DNA from: Kocuria sp.
GTDB lineage: Bacteria; Actinomycetota; Actinomycetes; Actinomycetales; Micrococcaceae
Direction of reading: 5' to 3'
Length of the DNA: 39,861 nt
Assembly: GCF_030536815.1 (NCBI RefSeq)
Contig: NZ_JAUNPE010000010.1
Span: 1-39,861 of the forward strand
Part shown: one piece after another, positions 9,849 through 18,528 of the stretch
Numbering within the stretch: the stretch's first letter is position 1
Layout of the letters: the number at the start of each line of letters is the position of its first letter
The notes under the pieces: model-generated
What the model saw: the letters and a program-made list of their open reading frames with translations, nothing else
Told to the model about the DNA's origin: nothing
Databases searched by the model: none
Translations under genes and position numbers: made by a program

Positions 9849-10978
9849 CGAAGTGCCTCAGCTCCGGGGAAAGCCCCTCCGTTGTGAATCAACCAGTCAC
9901 CGTAGAACACGCCCAGCGCCGCGGCGACGAACAGCCCGGCAATGATCCAGAATCGCACCACGATGGTGACCTCTTGCCAGCCCTTGAGCTCGAAGTGGTG
10001 CTGCAACGGGGCCATTTTGAAAATGCGCTTTCCGCCCGAGAGTTTGAAGTAACCCACCTGCATGATGACGGACAGCGTAATGATCACGAAGAGACCGGCA
10101 ATCAGGATCAGGAGCAGCTCGGTGCGGGAGAGCACCGCGAATGCTGCCAGCGCGCCGCCGAGCCCCAGCGAACCGGTGTCTCCCATGAAGATCTTGGCCG
10201 GTGCGGTGTTCCACCACAAGAAACCGATCAGGGCTCCCACCAGGGCCGCCGCCACAATGGCCAGGTCCATGGGGTCACGCACCTCGTAACAGGCCGCCTG
10301 GTCCACGTTCTCGCACAGGTGCCCGGACTGCCACAGAGCGATCAGCATGTACCCGCTGAACACCAGGATTGACGCGCCCGTGGCCAGGCCGTCCAGGCCG
10401 TCCGTGAGATTCACGGCATTGGTGGTGCCGGTCGCGATCAGGTTGACCCAGATGATGAAAAGGATGGCGCCGATGATCGGTCCGGCGAAGGCCAGATCAA
10501 CGTTGGTGTCACGGGTCCAGGAAATTGCCGTGGAGGCGGGGGTGTTACCGGCCGCGTCCGGGAAGAACAACACCAGCAGCGCGAAGGCCACCCCAATGGT
10601 GCCCTGCAGAATCATTTTGCCGGCCGCGGTGAGCCCCAGGTTCTGCTTCTGGGCGATCTTCTTGTAATCGTCCAGGAAACCCACCGAACCCATGCCGAGC
10701 ATCAGCCCCAGGGCCAAGAGCCCGGACACGCTCATACCGCCGTTCTCGGGCCAGGCCAGAACGCTCACCACGTGGGTCACCGCATAGGCCGCCACCACGG
10801 ACAACAGGATGGCCACCCCGCCCATGGTGGGCGTGCCCCGCTTGGTCTGGTGGCTCGTGGGGCCGTCATCGCGAATGTACTGGCCGTATCCGCGGCGGGC
10901 CAGCATCTTGATCAGCGCGGGGGTGCCGAAAATTGAAAAGACGAGGCCCAGCCCCGAAGCCATGAGCAACTGAATCAT
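9845..10978 (-). CDS. mraY: Phospho-MurNAc-pentapeptide transferase MraY
   Basis: Integral membrane enzyme (377 aa) that moves phospho-MurNAc-pentapeptide to undecaprenyl phosphate, making lipid I. About ten hydrophobic helices alternate with the conserved cytoplasmic loops: DDGPTSHQTKRGTPTMGG near residue 38, the aspartate pair in GFLDDYKKIAQK, NLTDGLDGLATG, and MGDTGSLGLGG, which carry the Mg and substrate residues, then the HHHFELKGW-like stretch LQHHFELKGWQE. The ATG overlaps the murF stop in ATGA, and its stop overlaps murD in ATGA, so it is embedded in a coupled chain. Confidence 0.97.
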   Translation of the reverse strand: MIQLLMASGLGLVFSIFGTPALIKMLARRGYGQYIRDDGPTSHQTKRGTPTMGGVAILLSVVAAYAVTHVVSVLAWPENGGMSVSGLLALGLMLGMGSVGFLDDYKKIAQKQNLGLTAAGKMILQGTIGVAFALLVLFFPDAAGNTPASTAISWTRDTNVDLAFAGPIIGAILFIIWVNLIATGTTNAVNLTDGLDGLATGASILVFSGYMLIALWQSGHLCENVDQAACYEVRDPMDLAIVAAALVGALIGFLWWNTAPAKIFMGDTGSLGLGGALAAFAVLSRTELLLILIAGLFVIITLSVIMQVGYFKLSGGKRIFKMAPLQHHFELKGWQEVTIVVRFWIIAGLFVAAALGVFYGDWLIHNGGAFPGAEALR

Positions 10979-12486
10979 GCCGGTTCGTCCCCTGTGCCGT
11001 CGATGGTGCCGTTGGAGGTGGCCGCCTGGCCGGACGCTGCCGCCGCGACCCGGTCACCCAGGTGGTTCAGACCCGCTGCATTGGAGGATTTGAACAACAC
11101 GATGTCACCCGGTTGCAGTGCATGCATGAGGTAATCCTCGGCGTCCTCCGCGGTGGCCACCCACTGGGCCTCGTCTCCCCACGAACCCTCCAGGGTTGCG
11201 GCGGTGAAAATGGGGCGGGCAATGTCCCCGACCGCCACGACATGCGAGATGTTCATCCGCACCAGGAGCTGACCGAGCGCATCGTGCGCCGCGACCGACT
11301 TGTCCCCCAGCTCGTACATTCCGCCCAACACGGCCACGGTTCGACGCGGTGCGCTCTCACCGTCACCGCGTCCCATCTGGGCCAGCGTCTGCAGGGCAGC
11401 GCGCATGGACTGCGGGTTGGCGTTGTAGGCGTCGTTGATCACGGTGACACCGTCCGGGCGCTCGATGCGCTCCATCCGCCAGCGCGACTGGGCTCCCCTG
11501 CCATGGAGGCCGGCGACTATGGCCGGCGCCGGGACACCCGCGGCGAACGCCACCGAGGCCGCGGCCAGGATGTTGGCCACGTGATGGGCGCCGATGAGCT
11601 GGGATTCGATGTCGTGCGCAGAACCGTCCGGCAGGTGCAGGGTGAACCGCGGGCAACCGTCGGCTCCCACCATCACGTTCTCGGCCCACACCCGCTCATC
11701 TTCGTGTTCGGGTGTGTGGGGCGCGGAACCCAGGCCGAAGCTCAGGATCCGGGCCTGCGTTCGGGTACGCATCTGACGCACGCGGGCGTCGTCGTCGTTG
11801 AGGACGGCTGTGCCCGATGTGGTGAGACCCTCGACCATTTCGCCCTTGGTGCGGGCAATGTTCTCCACGCCACCGAATTCACCGGCGTGGGCGGTGCCCA
11901 CGCACAGCACCGCACCGACGTCCGGGCGGACCATGTTGCACAGGTATTCGATGTTGCCCAGATGATTGGCACCCATCTCGATCACGAAGTAGCGGGTGTC
12001 CTCCTGCGCGGTGAACACCGTGAGGGGTACGCCCACCTCACCGTTGTAGGAATTACGCGGCGCAACGGTGGGTCCCTGTGACCCGAAGATGCCCGCCAGC
12101 AGGTCCTTGGTGGTTGTTTTACCCACGGAGCCCGTGACCGCCACAACGGTGACCGGGTGCTCCGCTCGGAGGCGGTCGATCACGTTACCGGCCAGCGCGC
12201 CCATGGCCTCCACCACGTCGGGAACGAGAACACCGGGGTAGGCCTCCCCCGCCTCATCCGCTATCTCGTGCTGCATCACATGGAGCACGGCGCCGGCGGC
12301 TGCGGCCTGCGGCACGAATGCGTGGCCGTCCGTGGTGTCGCCGGGCTTGGCAACGAACAGGGTGCCCGGTGTGACCTCACGGGAATCGGTGGTCACCGCG
12401 GTGATCACCACGGCCTCCGGGTCCTGGACGCCCACCAATCTGCCTCCGGTGGCCCGGGCCACCTGAGCTGCGGACAGGGGAATCAT
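10975..12486 (-). CDS. murF: UDP-MurNAc-tripeptide--D-alanyl-D-alanine ligase MurF
   Basis: Cytoplasmic Mur ligase (503 aa) that adds the D-Ala-D-Ala dipeptide, completing the UDP-MurNAc-pentapeptide. The N-terminal domain starts MIPLSAAQVARATGG and carries TTDSREVTPGTLFVAKPG; the ATP loop is GSVGKTTTKD (119-128); the central domain has EMGANHLGNIEYL, and INDAYNANPQSMRAAL is the MurF-typical C-terminal motif. The start overlaps murE in ATGA and the end overlaps mraY in ATGA. The last 20 residues are Gly/Thr/Asn-rich and probably disordered. Confidence 0.97.
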   Translation of the reverse strand: MIPLSAAQVARATGGRLVGVQDPEAVVITAVTTDSREVTPGTLFVAKPGDTTDGHAFVPQAAAAGAVLHVMQHEIADEAGEAYPGVLVPDVVEAMGALAGNVIDRLRAEHPVTVVAVTGSVGKTTTKDLLAGIFGSQGPTVAPRNSYNGEVGVPLTVFTAQEDTRYFVIEMGANHLGNIEYLCNMVRPDVGAVLCVGTAHAGEFGGVENIARTKGEMVEGLTTSGTAVLNDDDARVRQMRTRTQARILSFGLGSAPHTPEHEDERVWAENVMVGADGCPRFTLHLPDGSAHDIESQLIGAHHVANILAAASVAFAAGVPAPAIVAGLHGRGAQSRWRMERIERPDGVTVINDAYNANPQSMRAALQTLAQMGRGDGESAPRRTVAVLGGMYELGDKSVAAHDALGQLLVRMNISHVVAVGDIARPIFTAATLEGSWGDEAQWVATAEDAEDYLMHALQPGDIVLFKSSNAAGLNHLGDRVAAAASGQAATSNGTIDGTGDEPA

Positions 12487-14141
12487 GACTGCTCCTTACG
12501 ACTCGAGTGCAACGCGTCCAACGCCGCCGTGAGCTCCACGCGGTCATCCAGGGGATGAGCCACGCCGTTGAGATCTTGAAAAGTTTCGTGGCCGCGGCCG
12601 GCCACAATGATGGAATCCTCGGGCCGGGACAGGCGCACCGCGGTGTGGATGGCCACCTCACGAGGCGCAATCACGTGCACCTCGGCGGCCCTCGCGCCGT
12701 GTTCCTGGGCGGCTCGCGCACCCTGGGCAACCTGTTCGCGGATCGGGGCGGGATCCTCGTCATGCGGATCGTCGTCCGTGATGATCACAATGTCCGCGCC
12801 CTCGGCGGCAATCCTGCCCATGATGGGCCGTTTGGTCTTGTCACGGCGTCCCGTGGCACCGAACACGATAATGGTGCGGCCACCGTCCTCGGTGGGTTCC
12901 ACCGATTGCAGGGCCCGGGCCATGGCGTCCGGGTTGTGGGCGAAGTCCACGACGGACGTGGGCCGCGTTCCGATCAACTGCATCCTGCCGGGCACGTCCG
13001 TGGTCAGTGGATCATGGTCGTCCAGCGTCTTTTGCAGGGTGTCCAGCTCCACTCCCGAATCCAGCACCATGAGTACCGCCAGTGCCGCATTGGCCACGTT
13101 GAAGTCGCCGGGCAGTGCCGTGGACACCGACAGTTTGCGACCATCGCGGTGTTGCAGGGTGAACGCGTGGCCAATACCCCGCCGGGTCAACGAATCCAGT
13201 GTCCAATCGGCGCCGGACCGGTCGGGGCCGGCGTGGGCGTCGTCCCCGATGTTGCCGCGCAGGGCCACCGAGGTGACGTGTTCCGCTCCGAGATTCTCGC
13301 GTGCCCGGCGGGCCATTGCCTCGCCCCACGTATCGCCCTCGGTCAGCAGGACGACGGCGCGCTCGGTGCGTTCGGCGGTGAACAGCTGGGCCTTCACCTC
13401 GAAGTACGCGTCCATGGACCCGTGCAGGTCCAAATGGTCCTGGGTGAGGTTCGTGAACCCCGCCACGTCGTAGTGGACGCCGTCCACGCGGTGAAACTCC
13501 AACGCGTGGGAGGAGACCTCCATGGCAGCGGCGTCGATACCGCGCTCACGCATGAGGGACAAGAGCGAGTGCACGTGGGGTGCTTCGGGAGTGGTGAGCT
13601 TGGACGGAATGGGAGTGTCCCCGGCCAGGATCTCAATGGTCCCGATCAAGCCCGTGGAATGCCCCAGCGCCCGCAGGATGGAATTCACGAAGTACGTGGT
13701 GGTGGTCTTCCCGTTCGTACCGGTCACGGCGAACAGTTTCTGGGCGCTGGCGTCCCCGGGGTGGGAGTTGTAGATCTCGGCCGCAACGCGACCGGTCCAG
13801 GCCCTCGGATCCGCGCTGACCAGCACCGGGAGCTCCACGCCCGCTTGCGCCACGAGCTCCGCACCCGCGGCATCGGTGAGAATGGCCAGGGCACCGGACG
13901 CGGCGGCGTCGGCGGCGAATGTCGCACCGTGAACATGTGCTCCGGGAAGAGCCGCGTACAGGTCTCCCGGCTGGGTCTCACGAGAGTTCAGGACCACTCC
14001 CGTCACCCGCGTCTCCCGGGCACCGGGGGAAGCCACGATCTGCGCGCCCGTGAGGCGGGCCAACTGCTCAACAGTGTGCGCCACGGGACGGGACGGCCGC
14101 GCGGACTGCGCGTCGGGTCCCTGGTCGGCAGATTCAAGCAT
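12483..14141 (-). CDS. murE: UDP-MurNAc-tripeptide synthetase MurE (probable L-lysine type)
   Basis: Cytoplasmic Mur ligase (552 aa) that adds the third stem-peptide residue. N-terminal domain LNSRETQPGDLYAAL (51-65), ATP loop GTNGKTTTTY (141-150), then EVSSHALEFHRVDG and NLTQDHLDLHGSM, and a C-terminal FGATGRRDKTKRP stretch. The specificity site, which reads DNPR in DAP-adding enzymes, reads DDPH at 457-460 (12762-12773) inside TDDDPHDEDP. Loss of the arginine argues against meso-DAP and for L-lysine, as in Micrococcaceae walls. The ATG at 14141 has AAAGGAA upstream and was preferred to an upstream GTG at 14180 that has no such site. It starts the run of overlapping genes to ftsQ. Confidence 0.95.
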   Translation of the reverse strand: MLESADQGPDAQSARPSRPVAHTVEQLARLTGAQIVASPGARETRVTGVVLNSRETQPGDLYAALPGAHVHGATFAADAAASGALAILTDAAGAELVAQAGVELPVLVSADPRAWTGRVAAEIYNSHPGDASAQKLFAVTGTNGKTTTTYFVNSILRALGHSTGLIGTIEILAGDTPIPSKLTTPEAPHVHSLLSLMRERGIDAAAMEVSSHALEFHRVDGVHYDVAGFTNLTQDHLDLHGSMDAYFEVKAQLFTAERTERAVVLLTEGDTWGEAMARRARENLGAEHVTSVALRGNIGDDAHAGPDRSGADWTLDSLTRRGIGHAFTLQHRDGRKLSVSTALPGDFNVANAALAVLMVLDSGVELDTLQKTLDDHDPLTTDVPGRMQLIGTRPTSVVDFAHNPDAMARALQSVEPTEDGGRTIIVFGATGRRDKTKRPIMGRIAAEGADIVIITDDDPHDEDPAPIREQVAQGARAAQEHGARAAEVHVIAPREVAIHTAVRLSRPEDSIIVAGRGHETFQDLNGVAHPLDDRVELTAALDALHSSRKEQS

Positions 14142-14165
14142 GAAATTCCTTTTCAATGAGCTGTC

Positions 14166-14184
14166 GCGAGTGTTCCCCACTCGC
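14166..14184 (-). other. Hairpin between ftsI and murE
   Basis: Perfect 7-base arms GCGAGTG (14166-14172) and CACTCGC (14178-14184) with a five-base loop lie 25 bases before the murE start. There is no T tract. It could be a processing or attenuation element, or protect the murE end of the transcript. Confidence 0.45.
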
Positions 14185-14225
14185 CCGGGCCGGTACTTAC
14201 CGATATATCACCTCGTCGTGCGAGT

Positions 14226-16079
14226 TTATCCGGCCGTCTCTTCCCGAGCCGGTGCAGGCCACGTTTGCTCCAACGCGTTCGACGGCGTCACCGAGCGATC
14301 CAGATTGTCCGGGACCTCCTTGGTGATGGCCACGGGATCGCTGGTGGACGGGGGAACGTTGTAGTGATGCAACACCTGCTCCATGATCGTGGAGAACGTC
14401 TCGGTCACGCCGATGGTGTGCACATCGCCCTCGGGCCGCTGCAGCGTGATCCCCACGAGGTACTGCGGATCCTCCATGGGTGCGACGCCCACAAAGGATG
14501 TCGTGTAACCGTCGTAACCGCCCTGGTCACTGGGGGCCTCTGCGGTGCCGGTCTTACCACCCACCCGGTAGCCGGGTACTGCGGCTTCCTCGGCGCCGCC
14601 CTCGGTGACCACGGTCTCCATGACGTCCAGGGTTTTCTGGGCGGCGTCCTCGGAGACCACTCGTTTGCCTTCCGGCTGTTCGGAGGTGGTCACGGTGCCA
14701 TCGGCCTGTTCCGTGGATTCCACCAGTCGGGGTTCGATCAGAACGCCGCCGTTGGCGACCGCTTGGAAAATGGAGGCGGTGCGCAACGGGCTCTGGGACA
14801 CACCCTGGCCGAACAACACCGTGAACTGTTGCCGGAAATCCCACTCGTCCGCCGGGGCGAGAATGCCCGACGTCTCACCCGGGAGTTCGATACCCGTGGA
14901 CTGACCGACGCCGAAATCCGCCATGTAATCATGCCGGGTCTGCTTGTCCATCTTGGCTCCCATGATCACCGTGCCGGTGTTCATGGAGTCGGCAATGATG
15001 CCGGCCACGGTGCGGTTCTGGGTGTCGTGGTCAAAGGCGTCCGTGATCTTCTCGGAATCGATCTGCAAGTTCGGTGGCACCGTGATCTCGGTCTCGGGAT
15101 CCGCGATTCCCTGGTCCATCACGGCGGCCGTGGTCAGGATCTTCTGGGTCGATCCCGGCTCCACGGCGTGCGTGACGGACCGGACGCCCAGGTCTTCCGA
15201 ATCCGCCTCTCCGGGCACATTGGGATCCACCGTGGACGAATCCGCCATGGCGAGAACCTTGCCCGTCTTGATGTCCATCACCACGGCGCTGCCCCATTCG
15301 GCATCGAGTTCCTCGGCCCGCTCGGACACGGCCTGCTGCGCGAAATACTGGACGTCGCTGTCCACGGACAGTTGCACGTCCGCGCCGTCCTCGGCAGCTT
15401 GCAGTTCCTGTGGCGCCACGGGGATCCGAACGCCGTCCCCGGAGATTTCGTACCGGCGTTCACCGTTCACCCCGCGCAACTGCTCGTCCTGCGTTTGCTC
15501 GATACCGCCCAAGGCCTCGTTGTCACCACCCAGGAACCCCACGATGGAACCACCCACCGCACCATTGGGATAGCTGCGCTGGAAGGTCGGCTGGCCGAAG
15601 ACATAGGGCAGGTTGAGGTCTTGAATCTTTCCGTACTGCTCGGGAGTCACCCCGCGGGCCACGTAATTGAAGGTCTTGTCCCCGTCCAGAGCGTTCTTGA
15701 CCTCGGTGTCGGGGAGACCCAGGGCATCGGCTATGTCGTACACGGCCTGGGTGGGTGTCACCTGCTCGGTGGACTGATCGTCCTTGACGCGGGTGAACTC
15801 GGCGACCGCTGTCTGATCCACCGTGATGTCGTAACGCTGCAGGGTTCTGGCAAGAACCTTGCCGTTCGTGTCGCGGATATCTCCGCGCACCGCCGGGATG
15901 ACTTCCGTCTGGGTCCGGCTTTGCGCGGCAGCCTCCGCACGGCCGGTGGGGTCCAGTCCCTGCACCCAGAACAGCTTTCCCGCGACCACCAGAAGTAGCG
16001 CCAGCAGCAGGGCGATGCCCACCTGCGCGCGCGTCCAACGCGGTCGCCAGGACGCGGTTCTGGTTGCGGGTGATGACAC
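14226..16079 (-). CDS. ftsI: Septal transpeptidase FtsI / PBP (class B)
   Basis: Class B penicillin-binding protein (617 aa) that crosslinks peptidoglycan at the septum; it is the partner of FtsW. A short basic N-terminus precedes one membrane helix at about 20-39, then the dimerisation domain (RGDIRDTNGKVLART at 65-79 is typical) and the transpeptidase domain. Catalytic motifs are intact: STQK at 310-313 with nucleophile S310, SMN at 365-367 and KTGT at 509-512. GTG at 16079 (MSSPATRTAS) has GAGGA seven bases upstream. No PASTA domains follow. It is separated from the ftsL-like gene and from murE by gaps of about 85-90 bases, each with a hairpin, so its level may be tuned separately. Confidence 0.96.
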   Translation of the reverse strand: MSSPATRTASWRPRWTRAQVGIALLLALLLVVAGKLFWVQGLDPTGRAEAAAQSRTQTEVIPAVRGDIRDTNGKVLARTLQRYDITVDQTAVAEFTRVKDDQSTEQVTPTQAVYDIADALGLPDTEVKNALDGDKTFNYVARGVTPEQYGKIQDLNLPYVFGQPTFQRSYPNGAVGGSIVGFLGGDNEALGGIEQTQDEQLRGVNGERRYEISGDGVRIPVAPQELQAAEDGADVQLSVDSDVQYFAQQAVSERAEELDAEWGSAVVMDIKTGKVLAMADSSTVDPNVPGEADSEDLGVRSVTHAVEPGSTQKILTTAAVMDQGIADPETEITVPPNLQIDSEKITDAFDHDTQNRTVAGIIADSMNTGTVIMGAKMDKQTRHDYMADFGVGQSTGIELPGETSGILAPADEWDFRQQFTVLFGQGVSQSPLRTASIFQAVANGGVLIEPRLVESTEQADGTVTTSEQPEGKRVVSEDAAQKTLDVMETVVTEGGAEEAAVPGYRVGGKTGTAEAPSDQGGYDGYTTSFVGVAPMEDPQYLVGITLQRPEGDVHTIGVTETFSTIMEQVLHHYNVPPSTSDPVAITKEVPDNLDRSVTPSNALEQTWPAPAREETAG

Positions 16080-16136
16080 GGTGAATCCTCAATTCCTAGG
16101 GTCAGAGAAGTGGGCTACCTCCGAAGGTCCGGCCGT

Positions 16137-16158
16137 GTTCCGGCTCCGTAGCCGGAAC
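16137..16158 (-). other. Hairpin between ftsL-like gene and ftsI
   Basis: Two perfect 9-base arms, GTTCCGGCT (16137-16145) and AGCCGGAAC (16150-16158), surround a four-base loop. No T tract follows on the minus strand. It lies just after the ftsL-like stop and may act in attenuation or RNA processing. Confidence 0.5.
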
Positions 16159-16168
16159 TGCACGAAGG

Positions 16169-16795
16169 TTACTGTCCGGGCTCACGCTGTGCAGGTGCCG
16201 GGACGGAGCCTCCGTTGAGGCTCTCCTCCTGCTGGGCCTGCTGTTGAGCCTTGCGATCGGCGGCCTTCTTCGCGGCCTCTTCCTTGGCGCGCTTTTCCGC
16301 ACGTTCCTCGGCGGCCACCCGAGCGCTCTCCGCGGCTTCGGAGCCCTTCATCTCGGCAGGAGGCACCAGAATGTCCTGGGTCTCACCCTTTTCTGCCGCG
16401 CCCGACGCCGCAACAACGGCCCCGCTGCTCAGCTGAATCGTTCCGATGTCCTGAGCCTGAACCATTCCCAGATCGTTGGCGCGCGCGGCCAGGTTCTGAG
16501 GGGCGGCGTTGGCCTCGATGTCCTGGGTCAGGGCTTCGTTCTCCTGAGAAAGTGCCCGTTCCTGAATGGTGAGTTCCGTGAGGCGATACTGCCCCGAGGA
16601 GATCTGGATGTTGAGGAACAAGATGCCCATGAGCGCCGCGGCCAGGGCCAGGGCACACATCACCACGGTCGACACGCGACTGCGGCGAACTTCGCGGTGC
16701 GGCACCACCGACAACGGGGTGCGCGGTTGCGGCGTGTGTTCTTCTTCCCCGGGGGTCGATGGGGGCGCCGGTCGTGTCATAGCCGCGCTGCTCAT
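16169..16795 (-). CDS. ftsL: FtsL-like septum protein
   Basis: A 208-residue bitopic protein in the ftsL position, between rsmH and ftsI. It has a cytoplasmic N-terminus (1-40), one membrane helix at about 43-66 ([20 protein letters not shown]), then a leucine-zipper-like extracytoplasmic coiled coil ([20 protein letters not shown]) and the stretch [20 protein letters not shown] that is typical of actinobacterial FtsL-like proteins (Rv2164c position). FtsL with FtsQ and FtsB activates FtsW-FtsI. The C-terminal 60 residues are a highly charged, Ala/Glu/Lys-rich helix ending in a Gln-rich and Pro tail, much longer than in E. coli FtsL. The ATG overlaps the rsmH stop in ATGA with AGGGAG upstream. 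Sequence identity to FtsL is low by nature; assignment rests on topology and place. Confidence 0.85.
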   Translation of the reverse strand: MSSAAMTRPAPPSTPGEEEHTPQPRTPLSVVPHREVRRSRVSTVVMCALALAAALMGILFLNIQISSGQYRLTELTIQERALSQENEALTQDIEANAAPQNLAARANDLGMVQAQDIGTIQLSSGAVVAASGAAEKGETQDILVPPAEMKGSEAAESARVAAEERAEKRAKEEAAKKAADRKAQQQAQQEESLNGGSVPAPAQREPGQ

Positions 16796-17775
16796 CGTGT
16801 TCTCCCTGAGTTCATGGTGGTGCGTATTTTCTCGACGGCCCGCAACCGAGCAGAGGCAGCTCGGGGGTTGGTTGCGGTTTCCTCCTCGGTGGGCCTCTCG
16901 GCCCCTCGGGTCAGAACCTTGAGCGTGGGCTGGTGCTCCGGCAGCTCGACGGGGAATCCCTTGGGTGCCGTGGACCGCGCTCCGCGCGCAAATTCTTGCT
17001 TTACAATTTTGTCCTCAAGTGAGTGGTAACTCATGGCGACGACACGCCCGCCGACCCGCAGAGTTTCCAATGCGGCGGGAATGGCACGAGCCAGAACATC
17101 AAGTTCTTCATTAACTTCAATGCGCAGGGCTTGGAACGTCTGCTTTGCCGGGTGCCCCTTTTTGTGCTGGACACTCAGGGGGACCACGCTTTTCACCACG
17201 GTCACGAGCTCGCCAGTGGTCTTGAGCGGCTTCACCGCACGCGCCGCCACAATGGCTCGCGCGATCCGCGGGGCAAAGCGCTCCTCACCCCAATTGCGCA
17301 AGATGTCGCGCAACTGGTCCTCGTCGTACTCGTTGACCACGGTTTCCGCCGTGAAGTCCGCCTGAGAGTTCATGCGCATGTCCAGTGGCGCGTCGAATGA
17401 ATACGCGAAACCCCGTTCACGTTCGTCCAATTGCAAAGAGGAAACACCCAGGTCGAACAGGACACCGTCCACCATCTCGACTCCCGCGACCGCAGCGGCG
17501 TCCGCAATGTTGTCGTAGGTGGTGTGGATGCTCAGGAAGCGATCCCCGAAGCGCGCCAAGCGCTGTCCCGCGAGTTCCAGGGCTTGTGGATCTCGGTCGA
17601 TCCCCACCACGGTGAGGTGGGGGAAACGTTCGAGCATGGCTTCTGTGTGGCCACCCATCCCCAAGGTGGCGTCCAGGGCGACGGGTGAATCAACGTCGAA
17701 ACCGGGAGCGAGGAGGTCCAGACAGCGATCGAGCAGCACCGGTACGTGGCGCTGCTCAGCTGGTGTGTCCTGCAT
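16792..17775 (-). CDS. rsmH: 16S rRNA m4C1402 methyltransferase RsmH (MraW)
   Basis: S-adenosylmethionine-dependent methyltransferase (327 aa) that N4-methylates C1402 in the P site of 16S rRNA. The N-terminus [14 protein letters not shown] is typical, [15 protein letters not shown] (35-49) is the SAM loop, and [20 protein letters not shown], here marked by its ends LFDLGVSS and RGFAY, and [13 protein letters not shown] are family signatures. The ATG is preceded by CAGGAG. It overlaps the ftsL-like gene by four bases. The gap of about 200 bases from mraZ contains a strong hairpin, so mraZ and rsmH are less tightly joined than the following genes. Confidence 0.97.
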   Translation of the reverse strand: MQDTPAEQRHVPVLLDRCLDLLAPGFDVDSPVALDATLGMGGHTEAMLERFPHLTVVGIDRDPQALELAGQRLARFGDRFLSIHTTYDNIADAAAVAGVEMVDGVLFDLGVSSLQLDERERGFAYSFDAPLDMRMNSQADFTAETVVNEYDEDQLRDILRNWGEERFAPRIARAIVAARAVKPLKTTGELVTVVKSVVPLSVQHKKGHPAKQTFQALRIEVNEELDVLARAIPAALETLRVGGRVVAMSYHSLEDKIVKQEFARGARSTAPKGFPVELPEHQPTLKVLTRGAERPTEEETATNPRAASARLRAVEKIRTTMNSGRTR

Positions 17776-17895
17776 TCGGGCTCCTGATCTGCTCCGGGTT
17801 CAGCCCTGGCCGCTGTCACCCGCGTGATTGACGATGTGTGGTCTTCCGCGATCCGGTTACCAGATCCCCCTCCGCCACTCGCCACTCGAATCCGG

Positions 17896-17921
17896 CCTGA
17901 CTCGGGGGAAGTCGAGTCAGG
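17896..17921 (-). other. Hairpin between mraZ and rsmH
   Basis: Perfect 9-base arms CCTGACTCG (17896-17904) and CGAGTCAGG (17913-17921) with an eight-base loop lie about 57 bases after the mraZ stop. There is no T tract. It could attenuate transcription into the rest of the cluster. Just beside it, towards rsmH, the unit GAGTGGC occurs twice in tandem on the minus strand (about 17873-17887). Confidence 0.5.
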
Positions 17922-17978
17922 ACGGTGACGTGGGCGGCTGGAGATCTCATATCCGGTGCGCGTGCGCTGCGGTGAAAA

Positions 17979-18410
17979 TCAGAACAACCCCGGGATCACC
18001 TCTTCTTCGGTGTCCGAGAACGCTGCCTCCTTCTCATCCAGGTACTGCTGCCACGCCTGCGCATCCCAGATCTCCGCGCGGCTCCCTGCGCCGATCACGG
18101 CGAGTTCTTTTCCGAGCCCGGCGTACGTGCGCAGTGCCGCGGGAATGGTCACGCGACCTTGCTTGTCCGGTACCTCATCCGAAGCGCCGGACAGAAAAAC
18201 GCGGATGTAGTCCCGTGCCTGCTTGGACGATAACGGTGCCGCTCGCATGTGTTCGTGCACCCGGGCGAACTCCTCCATGCTGAACACGTACAGGCAGCGT
18301 TCCTGCCCGCGGGTCAGTACGAGTCCGTCCGCCAGTTCGGCCCGAAACTTGGCCGGAAGGATCAACCGGGCCTTCTCGTCGAGGCGTGGCGAATATGTTC
18401 CGAGAAACAT
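17979..18410 (-). CDS. mraZ: Transcriptional regulator MraZ
   Basis: Small (143 aa) AbrB-fold DNA-binding protein with two SpoVT/AbrB-like repeats, each carrying the DxKGR-type motif: [17 protein letters not shown] (residues about 7-23) and [17 protein letters not shown] (about 76-92). MraZ forms ring-shaped oligomers that bind repeated boxes and control the dcw promoter. The ATG at 18410 ([15 protein letters not shown]) is the family start; a GTG two codons upstream is rejected. AAGG lies eight bases upstream. Its own promoter carries three GTGGAG repeats with a 10-bp period, strongly suggesting autoregulation. It is first in the cluster, as in most bacteria. Confidence 0.97.
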   Translation of the reverse strand: MFLGTYSPRLDEKARLILPAKFRAELADGLVLTRGQERCLYVFSMEEFARVHEHMRAAPLSSKQARDYIRVFLSGASDEVPDKQGRVTIPAALRTYAGLGKELAVIGAGSRAEIWDAQAWQQYLDEKEAAFSDTEEEVIPGLF

Positions 18411-18461
18411 CTCCACCGCCTTGAGTCAGGGGTCCAGCCGCACCCTCGTTCCTCTATCGCG

Positions 18462-18487
18462 CTCCACTTTACTCCACTTGCCTCCAC
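18462..18487 (-). promoter_or_regulatory. MraZ-box operator: three GTGGAG repeats, 10-bp period
   Basis: On the minus strand GTGGAG occurs three times, at 18482-18487, 18472-18477 and 18462-18467, exactly 10 bp apart, so all face the same side of the helix. Known MraZ operators are three short G-rich direct repeats at this spacing in front of mraZ. The repeats span the spacer and -10 of the promoter, so binding should block RNA polymerase. Confidence 0.8.
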
Positions 18488-18493
18488 CGTCAA
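18466..18493 (-). promoter_or_regulatory. mraZ/dcw promoter
   Basis: Minus-strand -35 TTGACG (18488-18493), a 16-base spacer and -10 TAAAGT (18466-18471) match the housekeeping sigma consensus well. Predicted start is near 18459, giving a leader of about 50 bases to the mraZ ATG. It overlaps the three MraZ boxes. Confidence 0.75.
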
Positions 18494-18528
18494 CGCAGCG
18501 CCTCCCCGGCCCCGGCCCGTCAAGGGTT

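Noticed and set aside
12507-14159. Plus-strand open frame of 550 codons opposite murE
   Set aside because: It is the antisense shadow of murE in high-GC DNA; the translation is Gly/His/Val-rich, has no known domain, and murE is unambiguous.
14265-15998. Plus-strand open frame of 577 codons opposite ftsI
   Set aside because: Shadow frame without domains or a plausible start; ftsI has all its catalytic motifs on the other strand.
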